Shown piece after piece: positions 32,481 through 41,960 of a DNA stretch of 64,000 bases. A program made the translations under genes and the position numbers. The notes under the pieces are model-generated. The model worked only from the letters and a program-made list of their open reading frames with translations. It searched no databases and was not told the origin of the DNA. The stretch's first letter is position 1. Each line of letters opens with the position of its first letter. This stretch comes from Jonesiaceae bacterium BS-20. GTDB lineage: Bacteria; Actinomycetota; Actinomycetes; Actinomycetales; Cellulomonadaceae. The stretch is from NCBI GenBank assembly GCA_039995105.1, contig CP146203.1, positions 868,001-932,000 on the forward strand. Reading direction: 5' to 3'.

Positions 32481-33980
32481 TTACTCTAACTGACCCGGTG
32501 TGTGTTTAGTGGGCAGGGATGCAGGTTGTGTCTGGTCCACAAGGTTATGATGCAGGCGGCCGGGGCCGTGGACGAACAAGCGGTAACTGACGGCCAGGAG
32601 AGCCAGCCAAATTACGCCCACCCAGAGTGCGGGTCTGGTTGCCTCTACAACGCCGATCATGATTAGCACAAAACCAATGAAACCGATGGTCACATAGGAA
32701 GCAAAAGGCCACATGGGGCTGGGGAACTCACTGGGGGCAAGGTTCTGCTTGGCAATTTCCCGCTTCATCTTGACGTGGGAAAGTAAGATCAACAACCACA
32801 CGGTGACCGTGGCGAAGGTCGCAAGAGCGGCAATCAAGAAGAAGATTTGGTCCGGGAACAGGGCGTTAAGGACGACCCCAACGAGCAGCGCGCCCATCAT
32901 AGTCAAGACGGTCAGCCACGGGACGCCAAGCTTGGTGACGTGCATGAAGGCCTTGGGAGCCTGGCCCTGTTCTGCAAGACCATGGAGCATTCGCCCCGCT
33001 CCAAAAATATCCGCGTTGATGGCGGACAGTGCCGCAGTGATCACTACCGCGTTGAGAACATGAGCGGCCCCGGCGATACCGAGGGACTCGAAGATGGAAA
33101 CAAATGGGCTGGCTGAGCCATCGATTGTGTTCCACGGCTGCAAAGACATGATGACGCCCAGCGTAAGGACGTAGAACAGCAAGATTCTTAGGGGAACAGT
33201 GTTGATTGCCCTAGGAATGACGCGCTTGGGATCCTTGGCCTCACCCGCGGAGATGCCAATAACTTCAATGCCTCCAAAGGCAAACATGACAATGGTGAAT
33301 GAGGCAAGTAGCCCCCAAATGCCCATTGGGAAGAATCCGTCGTTGCTGAAAAGATTCTGAATTCCAGCGGCGTTGTCGCTTTGATTACCAAATCCAAAAA
33401 TGATGATTGCAATGCCACCGGCAATCATGAGCACAATTGCGGCAACCTTGATCAGCGAAAACCAAAACTCAAGTTCCCCAAACACCTTGACGCTAATCAA
33501 GTTCAGCCCAGCAATGAAGAAAATGACTGCCAGCACCCAGATCCAGCGTTCCACATGGGGGAACCAAAAACCCATGTAAACACTGAAAGCGGTGACATCG
33601 GCTAGCGCAACCACAAACATTTCAAAAGCGTAGGTCCACCCGGCAACAAACCCGGCAAACGGGCCAATGTAGCGCGAGGCGTAGTGACCAAAGGAGCCTG
33701 AAACCGGGTGGCGCACGGCCATCTCGCCGAGGGCACGCATCACCATGAATACCGCGGCGCCGCCAATGATGTAGGCGATCAACACGGCGGGGCCGGCTGC
33801 TTGGATTGCGCTCGAGGATCCCATAAAGAGTCCGGTGCCAATTGCTGAGCCAAGGGCCATGAATTGGATGTGGCGAGCGCTGAGGCCGCGGCGCAGCCCC
33901 GAATCATCGGGTAATTGCTTGAGGTGCTGGGCGTTCTCGCCGCCGGGTGTTTGGTCTTGACCCGGTTGAGTCGTGGTCAT
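32481..33980 (-). CDS. Amino-acid permease (APC superfamily, AAT type)
   Basis: 499 residues with about twelve membrane segments. [32 protein letters not shown] is the family's first helix with the G-S-A-I-G-T-G substrate loop, and [32 protein letters not shown] is the conserved loop after helix 6. It imports an amino acid with protons. Proline, histidine and aromatic permeases are all possible; sequence alone does not choose. ATG 33980 has AAAGGA upstream. Confidence 0.92.
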   Translation of the reverse strand: MTTTQPGQDQTPGGENAQHLKQLPDDSGLRRGLSARHIQFMALGSAIGTGLFMGSSSAIQAAGPAVLIAYIIGGAAVFMVMRALGEMAVRHPVSGSFGHYASRYIGPFAGFVAGWTYAFEMFVVALADVTAFSVYMGFWFPHVERWIWVLAVIFFIAGLNLISVKVFGELEFWFSLIKVAAIVLMIAGGIAIIIFGFGNQSDNAAGIQNLFSNDGFFPMGIWGLLASFTIVMFAFGGIEVIGISAGEAKDPKRVIPRAINTVPLRILLFYVLTLGVIMSLQPWNTIDGSASPFVSIFESLGIAGAAHVLNAVVITAALSAINADIFGAGRMLHGLAEQGQAPKAFMHVTKLGVPWLTVLTMMGALLVGVVLNALFPDQIFFLIAALATFATVTVWLLILLSHVKMKREIAKQNLAPSEFPSPMWPFASYVTIGFIGFVLIMIGVVEATRPALWVGVIWLALLAVSYRLFVHGPGRLHHNLVDQTQPASLPTKHTPGQLE

Positions 33981-34330
33981 GCATATCCTTTGTTACTCAA
34001 ATTGGGCGCTTCAACCCGCAGTATTGAATACCTGGCTGGGGCACAATTTGATAATTTTCTGGCATCCCACGCTGTTTCAGGGGATGACTCATGTGGGCCA
34101 ATAGGCAAGTGAAACTGCATGACCCGTGGATCAGTTTACTGCACCGAAGTGGGGGTGGATGGCTCCCAAAATCAGCCCTGATGGTTCACACGTTGAATAG
34201 GTCTCATCGCCACGTGGACGAGTGTGTCGAGCAGTAGCGAGATACTCGTCGCTCTCGTTAAGTAACTAACCATAGTCCGGCGTTGCGACGCCTAACTAGC
34301 TGGTAATTCACCTGCCTCATGGCAGATACG
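33981..34330. other. Intergenic stretch, no gene seen
   Basis: About 350 bases upstream of the amino-acid permease. Only short frames without ribosome-binding sites were found. It must include the permease promoter; no operator or RNA structure stands out. Confidence 0.6.
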
Positions 34331-34368
34331 AAAATGGTCTCCTTCTCGATTGAATGGGAGACCATTTT
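34331..34368 (-). terminator. Terminator of tRNA-Arg
   Basis: Perfect 12-base arms AAAATGGTCTCC and GGAGACCATTTT, 63 bases downstream of the tRNA on the minus strand. The terminal T-run is part of the stem. Confidence 0.8.
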
Positions 34369-34431
34369 GTGTTTTCAATGCTGGGCTACACTAGCGATAC
34401 TATCTAGCCTCAGAATCGTTGATACATCAAG

Positions 34432-34505
34432 TGCCCCCGACTGGATTCGAACCAGCGGCCTACAGATTAGAAGTCTGTTGCTCTATCCAACTGAGCTACG
34501 GAGGC
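34432..34505 (-). tRNA. tRNA-Arg (anticodon TCT)
   Basis: Acceptor GCCTCCG pairs with CGGGGGC (one G-T), discriminator A, D-arm GCTCAGTTGG, anticodon loop CTTCTAA in an ACAGA/TCTGT stem, T-arm GGTTCGAATCC. 74 bases, CCA not encoded. Confidence 0.96.
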
Positions 34506-34566
34506 ATTGACGATTCTAATGCAGGTTTTGGCAGTTCTCACAATTGACCACAGTGTGGCTGGCCAC

Positions 34567-35679
34567 TTACAACCACTTCAAGGATTTGAACACCGTGTAG
34601 AGGCCAATTCCAAACAGGACCATCGCGCCAAGTGCCATCGGGTACCCGTAGTACCAGTCCAGCTCTGGCATGTTTTTGAAGTTCATACCGTAAATGGCGC
34701 CAATAAGGGTGGGAGCAAAAAGTATTGCGGCCCATGAGGAAATCTTCTTCATGTCTTCGTTTTGGCGTTGGCCTACCAGCGTGGAATTGACGGTCAAGAT
34801 TTGGGCTAGCAGTTCACGGGCATCGGTGATCCGTTCCGAAATTCGGATCAGGTGATTGTGCACGTCTTTGATGTAATGGCTCAGGTGTTGGGCGTGAGAG
34901 TTTTCTTCAAAGGCCTCAATGAGGTCACCAACCACGTCCCGCAACGGGACAACCGCACGTTGGAACGCAACGACCTCCCGGCTGAGCCGGTAGATGCGTT
35001 CGGGAGCCGTAGGGTCCCCGGAGAACACCTGGAGTTCGATCTCGTCGACGTCCTCGCTGATGCCGGTAATGACCGGGAAGTAATCGTCGACTAAGGCATC
35101 GAGAACCGTGTACAGCACCCCCATAGTGCCGACGGCCAAGAACACGGCTTGCGGGTGGGTTAAGCCGGTAAACCACGCTGGAACCTCGGCGCTGTGGCCG
35201 GCGTGCTCGCCGGTGGGCGCGAGCCGAATGACCGCAACACACTGGGGGAGCGCAACCACGTGGATCTCTTCAAAAATGACCGACTCGGTTTGATCTATGT
35301 AGCGAGCCGATTTGAAGACTGCAGCGGCACTTGAGCCATCACGGTCAAATCGGGGCCGCTGATGGACCTGAGTCGCATCTTCAAGAAGCACGGGGTGCAG
35401 GTCAAAAACCTGACCCAGCTCATGGAGCTGTTCCACGTTGGGGCAATCAAGGGTGATCACCGCGAACGTATGAGGATGCCCTTTGAGGTGTTCTTGAACC
35501 TCCGTGGTTGAGCGCCAAGTGCCAGAAACTTGATCCGTGTCAACAAACAAGGCGGCTCTGAACTGACCAGGTGCGCTGGCCGTGGGTGGCTTGGGGCCCG
35601 GACGTGTCAACGCCAGTAAAGAGGCTGAGGCACGCAAGGAAGAAGGGCCAAAACTAAACCGAGGAGAATCGGAAGACAC
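34567..35679 (-). CDS. corA: CorA-family divalent cation (magnesium) transporter
   Basis: 370 residues from GTG 35679. A long cytosolic N-terminal domain (about 1-300) rich in charged helices is followed by two C-terminal membrane helices. The first ends in the diagnostic YGMNF motif, the selectivity filter of CorA pentamers. The N-terminal ~40 residues are Ser/Pro-rich and not conserved. Mg2+ is the usual substrate, with Co2+ or Zn2+ possible. Confidence 0.93.
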   Translation of the reverse strand: MSSDSPRFSFGPSSLRASASLLALTRPGPKPPTASAPGQFRAALFVDTDQVSGTWRSTTEVQEHLKGHPHTFAVITLDCPNVEQLHELGQVFDLHPVLLEDATQVHQRPRFDRDGSSAAAVFKSARYIDQTESVIFEEIHVVALPQCVAVIRLAPTGEHAGHSAEVPAWFTGLTHPQAVFLAVGTMGVLYTVLDALVDDYFPVITGISEDVDEIELQVFSGDPTAPERIYRLSREVVAFQRAVVPLRDVVGDLIEAFEENSHAQHLSHYIKDVHNHLIRISERITDARELLAQILTVNSTLVGQRQNEDMKKISSWAAILFAPTLIGAIYGMNFKNMPELDWYYGYPMALGAMVLFGIGLYTVFKSLKWL

Positions 35680-35761
35680 CTACGGGACCTCACCTTCGAG
35701 TGTGTGAGGCGGGCGCATAGCTACCTCGGGACGCTGGTGGAAACAGCAGGGATACCCGAGT

Positions 35762-36694
35762 TTACCGAATAGTCATGCCGCCGGGCAGTTCTGGAACAAC
35801 TATCGTGCCGTGCGTCCCGGCAACCATGCCGGCCAAATCTTCGAGGCGACCAATCGCCGCTGGCTTTCCGGTGCGTGTGACAAAGTCACAGGCGGCGCTA
35901 ACCTTAGGGCCCATCGAACCGGCTGCAAAGCTAAATGACTTCAACTGCTCAGGAGTGACCTTGTTAATGGCGCGCTCATCCTCGGTGCCCCAGTCAAGCA
36001 TGACGGCGGCGGCATCGGTCGCAATGACAAACAAGTCGGCGCCGACTTCCGCGGCCATCAACCCGGATGAGCCATCCTTGTCAATGACAACTTCTGCGCC
36101 CTGGTAATGGCCGTCAGCGTCCTTGACAACGGGAACTCCGCCACCGCCACAGGCGATGACAACGTGGTTATCCTGGACCAGATCCCGAATTGCCTCCAAC
36201 TGGACAACGTGAACCGGCTTGGGGGAGGGAACAACGCGACGCTGGGTCATACCGTCGGCGCGGAACTGCCAACCAAATTGAGCGATTAACTCGTCAGCCT
36301 CTTCTTGAGAGTAGGTGGGGCCAACAAACTTTTCCGGATTCAAGAACGCTGGATCGTCGGCATCGACCTCAACCAACGTGAGTAGGGAGGTGAGTTGCTT
36401 AATCGGACCTAAGGTATTCCGTAATTCAAGTTCAATGAGATACCCGATCATGCCCTGGGTCTGGGCGCCCAACACGTCAAGGGGATAAGCGGGCACCCCG
36501 GTGTAGGCCTTGTTCTGAAGTGCAAGCAGGCCTACCTGAGGGCCGTTGCCGTGTGTGACTACCAACTCATGATCACGTGCAATATCAGCCAAGGCGGCTG
36601 CCGCGACGCGAATATTACGGCGCTGGTTCTCCGCACTAATGAGCTCTCCACGCTTGGCCAATGCATTTCCGCCCAGGGCAACAACGAGCCGCAT
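35762..36694 (-). CDS. arcC: Carbamate kinase
   Basis: 310 residues from ATG 36694 (TGGAG upstream). MRLVVALGGNALAKRGE, VVTHGNGPQVGLLALQN, ACGGGGVPVV, VIDKDGSSGLMAAEVGADLFVIATD and KVSAACDFVTRTGKPAAIG are the family blocks. It makes ATP from carbamoyl phosphate. It is solitary here: arcA and arcB are not adjacent, so the source of carbamoyl phosphate (arginine, agmatine or purine breakdown) cannot be read from the locus. Confidence 0.95.
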   Translation of the reverse strand: MRLVVALGGNALAKRGELISAENQRRNIRVAAAALADIARDHELVVTHGNGPQVGLLALQNKAYTGVPAYPLDVLGAQTQGMIGYLIELELRNTLGPIKQLTSLLTLVEVDADDPAFLNPEKFVGPTYSQEEADELIAQFGWQFRADGMTQRRVVPSPKPVHVVQLEAIRDLVQDNHVVIACGGGGVPVVKDADGHYQGAEVVIDKDGSSGLMAAEVGADLFVIATDAAAVMLDWGTEDERAINKVTPEQLKSFSFAAGSMGPKVSAACDFVTRTGKPAAIGRLEDLAGMVAGTHGTIVVPELPGGMTIR

Positions 36695-36858
36695 GTAAAT
36701 CTCCAAAAGTGTCCGTTACCAACAAAGAAAAATGGCCGGGGGAATTCCGGTCTCCCACACTTTACGCATTAAAAAACTAGGGGTCACCCTTGCCCACTAG
36801 GTGATTAGCCACAGTGCGGCGTTTCTGCTTCTGCCCGAGCCTTTGACACAATGGGCTC

Positions 36859-37344
36859 ATGACTATCTCTCAGGACACCTCCCAAGACACCGAAGAACTC
36901 AACCGGGTTGAGATGTGGACGGATGGTGCCTGCAAGGGAAATCCCGGAGTTGGCGGCTGGGGAGCGTGGTTGAGGTCCGGCGGGCATGAAAAGGAACTCT
37001 TTGGTGGGGAGCTGGAAACCACCAATAACAGGATGGAATTGACCGCGGTCATTGAAGGCCTTGCGGCCCTGAAACGGCCATGCAAGATTGTGTTGCACGT
37101 GGACTCAACCTACGTCATGAACGGGATCACCAAGTGGATCCACGGTTGGAAAAAGAACAACTGGCGCACCGCAAACAAGCAACCGGTCAAAAATATGGAA
37201 CTGTGGCAGCAGCTCGAACTTGAGACCAAACGTCACTCGATCGACTGGCGATGGGTCAAGGGCCACTCGGGGGATCCCGGTAATGAGCGGGCAGATGAAC
37301 TAGCCAATCGAGGGGTGGAACAGGCGCGGGCAGGCGCTCGGTAG
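36859..37344 (+). CDS. rnhA: Ribonuclease HI
   Basis: 161 residues. The catalytic set is visible: Asp22 in [12 protein letters not shown], Glu60 in NNRMELTAV, Asp82 in [10 protein letters not shown], His136 in [10 protein letters not shown] and Asp146 in ERADELA. The basic handle region ([20 protein letters not shown]) is present, as in E. coli RNase HI. It removes RNA from RNA-DNA hybrids. Confidence 0.96.
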   Translation: MTISQDTSQDTEELNRVEMWTDGACKGNPGVGGWGAWLRSGGHEKELFGGELETTNNRMELTAVIEGLAALKRPCKIVLHVDSTYVMNGITKWIHGWKKNNWRTANKQPVKNMELWQQLELETKRHSIDWRWVKGHSGDPGNERADELANRGVEQARAGAR

Positions 37345-37422
37345 CTGAACGAGAAGGGCTTTGCCCGTGTGATTCGCTGCGAATCAGGCCTAGCCCCGTG
37401 AGCTTCGCGGTAGTGTGTATGG

Positions 37423-38190
37423 GTGATTGAAATAAAGACTCCCGCTGAAATTGAGAAAATGCGTGCCACCGGCAAAGTGGTCGCAACCGCACTACAGGCG
37501 ATGCAAGATGCCGCCAAAGTAGGCATGACCCTTAAGCAACTCGATGCCGTAGGCGCCGGGGTGCTCAAGGAAGCGGGTGCCACCTCACCATTTTTGAACT
37601 ATCACCCGGATTGGGCGCCAACCCCGTTCCCGGGATCTATCTGTGCCTCCGTCAATGACGTGATTGTGCACGGGATCCCCAATGATCTAGTAATTCAAGA
37701 TGGCGACGTAGTTTCCATCGACTTCGGTGCTGTCCTCGATGGCTGGTGCGGTGACTCGGCTCGCACCTTCATTGTTGGTACTCCACGCGATGAAGACCTC
37801 GAGCTCGTCGAGGTCACTCGCAAGGCCCTGTATGCAGGAATTGAAGTGGCCCGGGTGGGAAACACTATTGGCGATATCGGCTACGCGATCGACAAGATAG
37901 CCCGCAAGGCACGGATGGGGAACCTAGAAGATCACGGTGGCCACGGAATCGGCACCGAGATGCACATGGAGCCCTTTGTGCCAAACGAGGGCCGCCGCAA
38001 GAAGGGCCTGAAGTTGATCCCGGGACTAGTCATTGCAATTGAACCAATGTTTATTGCGGACGGACGTTCTGATTACAAGCACGATGACGACGGTTGGACC
38101 ATTCGCACCGTCAAGGGGGCGCGCGCCGCGCACTGGGAGCACACGGTGGCCATCACCGAAAATGGCCCAGATATTCTTACCCTCGTCTAG
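37423..38190 (+). CDS. map: Methionine aminopeptidase, type I
   Basis: 255 residues from GTG 37423. IEIKTPAEIEKMRATGKVVA start; metal ligands in VSIDFGAVLDGWCGDSARTF, the GGHGIGTEMHMEP histidine, and FVPNEGRRKKGLKLIPGLVIAIEPMF. It trims the initiator methionine. It lacks the N-terminal SH3-binding extension of longer actinobacterial paralogues. The orn gene follows after three bases, so the two form an operon. Confidence 0.96.
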   Translation: MIEIKTPAEIEKMRATGKVVATALQAMQDAAKVGMTLKQLDAVGAGVLKEAGATSPFLNYHPDWAPTPFPGSICASVNDVIVHGIPNDLVIQDGDVVSIDFGAVLDGWCGDSARTFIVGTPRDEDLELVEVTRKALYAGIEVARVGNTIGDIGYAIDKIARKARMGNLEDHGGHGIGTEMHMEPFVPNEGRRKKGLKLIPGLVIAIEPMFIADGRSDYKHDDDGWTIRTVKGARAAHWEHTVAITENGPDILTLV

Positions 38191-38193
38191 ATC

Positions 38194-38865
38194 ATGGCAA
38201 CAACACCAAACGGCGTCAGCGACCGGATTATCTGGATCGACTGCGAAATGACCGGGCTGGATCTCGACAATGATGCCTTGGTTGAGATCGCCGCGGTTGT
38301 TACCGATGGAGAGCTCAACGTGCTGGGCGAAGGGGTTGAGGCCGTCATTAAGCCACCGGCCGCTGCGCTTGAGCAGATGGGCGACTTTGTGCGCAACATG
38401 CACACGGAGTCTGGGTTGATCAACCGGTTAGATGACGGCGTGAGTTTGGAACGGGCCGAACAAATCGTTATCGACTACATCAAAGCCCATGTGCCGGTGC
38501 CATCGAAGGCGCCGCTTGCAGGTAACTCGGTCGCAACCGACAAGATGTTCCTTGAGCGGGATATGAAGGATCTGGTGCAGCACATGCACTACCGAATTGT
38601 GGATGTCTCCTCGATTAAAGAGCTTGCGCGACGCTGGTACCCACGCGTCTACTACGCCTCCCCTTCAAAAAATGGGGGACACCGTGCGCTCGCCGACATT
38701 CTGGAAAGCATCGATGAACTGCGGTACTACCGGGCCGCAATGTTCGTTGGGCAGCCAGGGCCATCCACCCAGGAGGCCAGGAACAAGGCGATTGCGGTGG
38801 TGGACACATCGGTCTCGAAGACCGTGTCGGTGCCACAGACCTTCCGCAAGACAGCGACAAACTGA
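38194..38865 (+). CDS. orn: Oligoribonuclease
   Basis: 223 residues. DEDDh exonuclease: IIWIDCEMTGLD (Asp16, Glu18), NSVATDKMFLERDM, and the HRALADILESIDELRYY block with the catalytic His and Asp. It degrades 2-5 nucleotide RNAs, including pGpG. The last ~35 residues extend past the usual end of E. coli Orn, as in other actinobacteria. Confidence 0.96.
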   Translation: MATTPNGVSDRIIWIDCEMTGLDLDNDALVEIAAVVTDGELNVLGEGVEAVIKPPAAALEQMGDFVRNMHTESGLINRLDDGVSLERAEQIVIDYIKAHVPVPSKAPLAGNSVATDKMFLERDMKDLVQHMHYRIVDVSSIKELARRWYPRVYYASPSKNGGHRALADILESIDELRYYRAAMFVGQPGPSTQEARNKAIAVVDTSVSKTVSVPQTFRKTATN

Positions 38866-39093
38866 GTGTGTTTGGGCGTCCGCGGCTGCGTCACCACCGG
38901 TTCACCTTGGTGAGGCAGCCGCGGAAGGCTGGATAAAAGTCCCTGATCAGAGCCACAGAACAACAAAAATCCGAAGGTGGCGCGGATCACTGGCTTAGGA
39001 TTTCAGTTCTTCGCACTTCATCGGATATGCTTTTACATGTTGCAGCGAGAAGTTGTAACGCAGACGCAGATGCTTCGGTATCGCAGTCTACTT

Positions 39094-39170
39094 GGTGGGT
39101 ATAGCTCAGCTGGTAGAGCGCCGCCTTGTGGTGGCGGATGTCGCGGGTTCGAGTCCCGTTACTCACCCCA
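39094..39170 (+). tRNA. tRNA-His (anticodon GTG)
   Basis: Contains the extra G at -1 paired with C73, unique to histidine tRNA. Acceptor GTGGGTA/TACTCAC, anticodon loop TTGTGGT in CCGCC/GGCGG, T-arm GGTTCGAGTCC, encoded CCA. 77 bases including G-1 and CCA. Confidence 0.97.
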
Positions 39171-39177
39171 AGTAAGA

Positions 39178-39221
39178 CAGTAGGTCAGTGGATATCAATC
39201 CGCTGACCTACTGTTATTTTT
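39178..39221 (+). terminator. Terminator after tRNA-His
   Basis: Arms CAGTAGGTCAGTGGAT and ATCCGCTGACCTACTG (one G-T), then TTATTTTT. Begins eight bases after the tRNA. Confidence 0.9.
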
Positions 39222-39232
39222 ACCCCGCGCAG

Positions 39233-39718
39233 TCATTGGGCTGACTTCTTGCGAACATATACCTGTTTGCGAACGGTGGCCACCACGTCACCGTTGGTGT
39301 TGAGCAGATCCGTTTCAAACCAGTGCAGTACTTTCTCGCCTTGATCTGCCCGTTCATTGATCTCGGCCAAAACTTCCGGTGCAAGCCGTAGTTGGGCGGT
39401 CACTTTGGTCCGTCCCGGGGCGATGAATTCGATCTCTGCGCGTTTATCCCAAACGGTGTAGGCGGGTCCCAAATTCTGCGCAATCATGATCACCCAAAAC
39501 GCGTCGGTCATAGAGAACAGTGAGCCGCCGTACTGGGTACCAAAATAGTTTGAGGTCAGGCGCGACTTGGCCAAACGCAGATGTACGTGGCTAAAATTTG
39601 GGCCGATCTCGAGGATTCGAATCCCGGAGAAAAGTAGCGGTGGCCAAATATTCATGGCGAACTTAAGGCCGCGGGGTGAGCCAAATGCCCGCTTGATGGG
39701 ACCTATCTTCTGGTTCAT
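39233..39718 (-). CDS. DUF4442 hotdog-fold thioesterase-like protein
   Basis: 161 residues from ATG 39718; a longer frame to 39808 adds 30 residues without a site. The segment FGTQYGGSLFSMTDAFWVIMIAQNLG is the hotdog central helix with the Gly-Gly turn, and WDKRAEIEFIAPGRTKVTAQL is the following strand pair. DUF4442 proteins resemble PaaI thioesterases. Substrate unknown. Confidence 0.85.
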   Translation of the reverse strand: MNQKIGPIKRAFGSPRGLKFAMNIWPPLLFSGIRILEIGPNFSHVHLRLAKSRLTSNYFGTQYGGSLFSMTDAFWVIMIAQNLGPAYTVWDKRAEIEFIAPGRTKVTAQLRLAPEVLAEINERADQGEKVLHWFETDLLNTNGDVVATVRKQVYVRKKSAQ

Positions 39719-39976
39719 CCGGTTCCGTTTCTGTACAGCGAGCGCCAATGCAACGAATGTGGGGCCGGGTGGACCTGCCGATCTGGCGTTGAGGCCGCGT
39801 TGCGTCAAGCTAAGGATAGGGCACTTGTGCCCTTGGTGGGGAGTTGCCTTCGTAGCAGTTGCGTCAAAACCGCCATATCCCAGAAAATAACCCGGCCCCG
39901 GCCGAGCCCGCTTCCCCTGTAAGTGGGCAGTTCACAGATAGAATGTGGCAACATCGTTTGCAAAGGAGCGCGTGCC

Positions 39977-40162
39977 ATGACAAATTCAGAAAAACACCGT
40001 CAGGAATCTACCCTGGGCGTGGATGCGTGGGTGGAAACTGGAGAGCACTCGGAACCATCCGAGGGGTTTGCTGCGGCCGCGCACTTCTTGGCGGGGGATG
40101 AGACTCCGTCCGATGAACCTCATCACAAGGCGAGTCAAAAGGAATCTGAAGGCGCACATTAG
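39977..40162 (+). CDS. Uncharacterised small hydrophilic protein (61 residues)
   Basis: A 61-residue protein with AAAGGAG eight bases before ATG 39977, so translation is credible. It is highly charged, rich in Glu, His and Ser, with one more ordered stretch (LGVDAWVETG and EGFAAAAHFLAG). No signal peptide or membrane helix. The dynamin-like GTPase gene starts 33 bases downstream, so they are likely co-transcribed. I do not recognise it. Confidence 0.65.
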   Translation: MTNSEKHRQESTLGVDAWVETGEHSEPSEGFAAAAHFLAGDETPSDEPHHKASQKESEGAH

Positions 40163-40195
40163 TTCTACTCTTGGGTAAGTAACAACTAGGTCAGA

Positions 40196-41830
40196 ATGAG
40201 TGGTGAAGTGGACATCAAGGAAATGCAACCTAGCAAGAAGGTGACAAGAGTTGCTTCCGAGCGCATCGGAGTTACCGTTCTCGACGTCGTTGCGGACTTG
40301 CGTCAGGATGTTTCATCTCTAGAATTTCCACTTGCTATTTCTGGCGCCCGGCAAGCTCGGGAGCGCAAGGACTTGTTGCTTGCCCAACTCGATGACCACC
40401 TGCTGCCAAGGCTTGCTGAGCTGTCCACACCCGCGATTGTAGTGATCGCTGGATCAACTGGGGCCGGCAAATCCACGATTGCCAACTCTCTTGTAGGTCA
40501 GGAGCTCAGCAAAGCCTCGGTCTTGCGTCCCACCACGCGTGAGCCGCTGATGATCTTCCATCCGCAAGATGAAGAACTGCTGGCAAAAAACCCGCTGCGC
40601 GCTGACTTACGCGCCGTAGCGGATGAAAATGTGCCGCGGGGGATTGTCCTGCTGGATGCACCGGATTTGGATTCGTTGCGCGACGAAAACCGGCACACCG
40701 CCCAGCGTCTCCTTGAGGCCGCCGATCTGTGGCTCTTTGTGACAACTTCCCAGCGGTACGGGGATGCGCTGCCGTGGAAGACTCTCGTGAGTGCAGGTGA
40801 GCGCGGAACTAGCGTCGCCATGGTGTTGAACCGGGCCCCACATGAGTCGCTGCACACCGTGCGAACGGACCTCGTGGAGCGGCTGCGGGTAAATGATCTT
40901 GGCGCGATTCCGTTATTTGTCATTGAGGACCAGGGCCCCCATGATGGGTTGCTTGGCCGGTCTACAGTGGCACCAATCAAGAGTTGGTTGACGTCGCTCG
41001 CGGGAGCTGACCGGGCCAGCGCGATTATTGTGCGTACGCTGAAGGGCGCCTTGGCTGGCTTGTCACCACGAGTTTCCCAATTACTAGCGGCAACCGAGAA
41101 ACAATACGAGGCGGCGGATTACCTCAAGGAAACTGCGCGTTCGAGCCTCATCGATGTTGTTGAATCGACACGTCGCGCGGTAGCTTCCGGGGAATTAAGT
41201 AAGGGCGCGGTTGAGGCCCGCTGGTTTGAGGTCGCGGCATCGGCAAAGCTTGCAAAATTGGTTTCCAAGCAGGGCTATGCGCGTGGATCCGAACGCAAAG
41301 GTAAACGCCGCGAAGCGGAGTTGTCCCAGCTCACGCAAGACTGTCAGGAGTCGGTCACCCAATATTTGGATGGGGTGCGGCATCTGGCGCACGCGCGTGT
41401 GCGCGCCGCGGTGATGGGAGAGCCCGGGGGCGAGATCGTTGAACAGCTATATAAGGCCCCTGAATCCCTGGACCATGCGTTTGCTGCCGACTGGCTGGTT
41501 CGAACTCGCCACGAGGTAGAGCAAGCCGTTGGTAGCGCCGGGGTGCAAGGGCAAAAAGCGTTGCAAGCCCTTGGTCTTGGGGGGCTTGAAGCCTTGGTGA
41601 GCGCCGCGGTCTTAGGCGTAGGACCAGCCACGGTTCTACTACATTCTGTGTTGGGTAACGCCGGGGCACAATTGGTCACTCAAGAAGTCATGCACCTGTC
41701 AAATGCTTTCGATGCCCGCATTGAGGACGAATACTTCGGATTTGCTGCCGCGATGGATGCCCTGGGGGTACGAAAGGGCACCGAACTGGGAACCAGAGTA
41801 CGACTAGCTGAACTGAAACGATTACGCTAA
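40196..41830 (+). CDS. Dynamin-family/Era-like GTPase (first of a pair)
   Basis: 544 residues. G1 loop AGSTGAGKSTIANSL (about 88-102), the switch I Thr in LRPTTREP, G3 LLDAPDLDS, then a degenerate G4 (MVLNRAP in place of N/TKxD). The C-terminal 300 residues are helical with a hydrophobic stretch (LGGLEALVSAAVLGVGPATVLLHSVLG) that could insert in or lie on a membrane. This matches the actinobacterial dynamin-like GTPases found in tandem pairs. Streptomyces DynA/DynB, which act at sporulation septa, are a comparable pair, but orthology is not shown here. Confidence 0.82.
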   Translation: MSGEVDIKEMQPSKKVTRVASERIGVTVLDVVADLRQDVSSLEFPLAISGARQARERKDLLLAQLDDHLLPRLAELSTPAIVVIAGSTGAGKSTIANSLVGQELSKASVLRPTTREPLMIFHPQDEELLAKNPLRADLRAVADENVPRGIVLLDAPDLDSLRDENRHTAQRLLEAADLWLFVTTSQRYGDALPWKTLVSAGERGTSVAMVLNRAPHESLHTVRTDLVERLRVNDLGAIPLFVIEDQGPHDGLLGRSTVAPIKSWLTSLAGADRASAIIVRTLKGALAGLSPRVSQLLAATEKQYEAADYLKETARSSLIDVVESTRRAVASGELSKGAVEARWFEVAASAKLAKLVSKQGYARGSERKGKRREAELSQLTQDCQESVTQYLDGVRHLAHARVRAAVMGEPGGEIVEQLYKAPESLDHAFAADWLVRTRHEVEQAVGSAGVQGQKALQALGLGGLEALVSAAVLGVGPATVLLHSVLGNAGAQLVTQEVMHLSNAFDARIEDEYFGFAAAMDALGVRKGTELGTRVRLAELKRLR

Positions 41831-41960
41831 AACCAACACCATCGCCCGCCTTGGCCCCGCCGGGCCGCTGGAAAATAGTCTCAACACGCAGGATGGAAAG
41901 TCAGTTTCTCTTAGACAAGTTGAGAAGATGAGTCTAAGTGACCGTAATTTCAGGAGAACC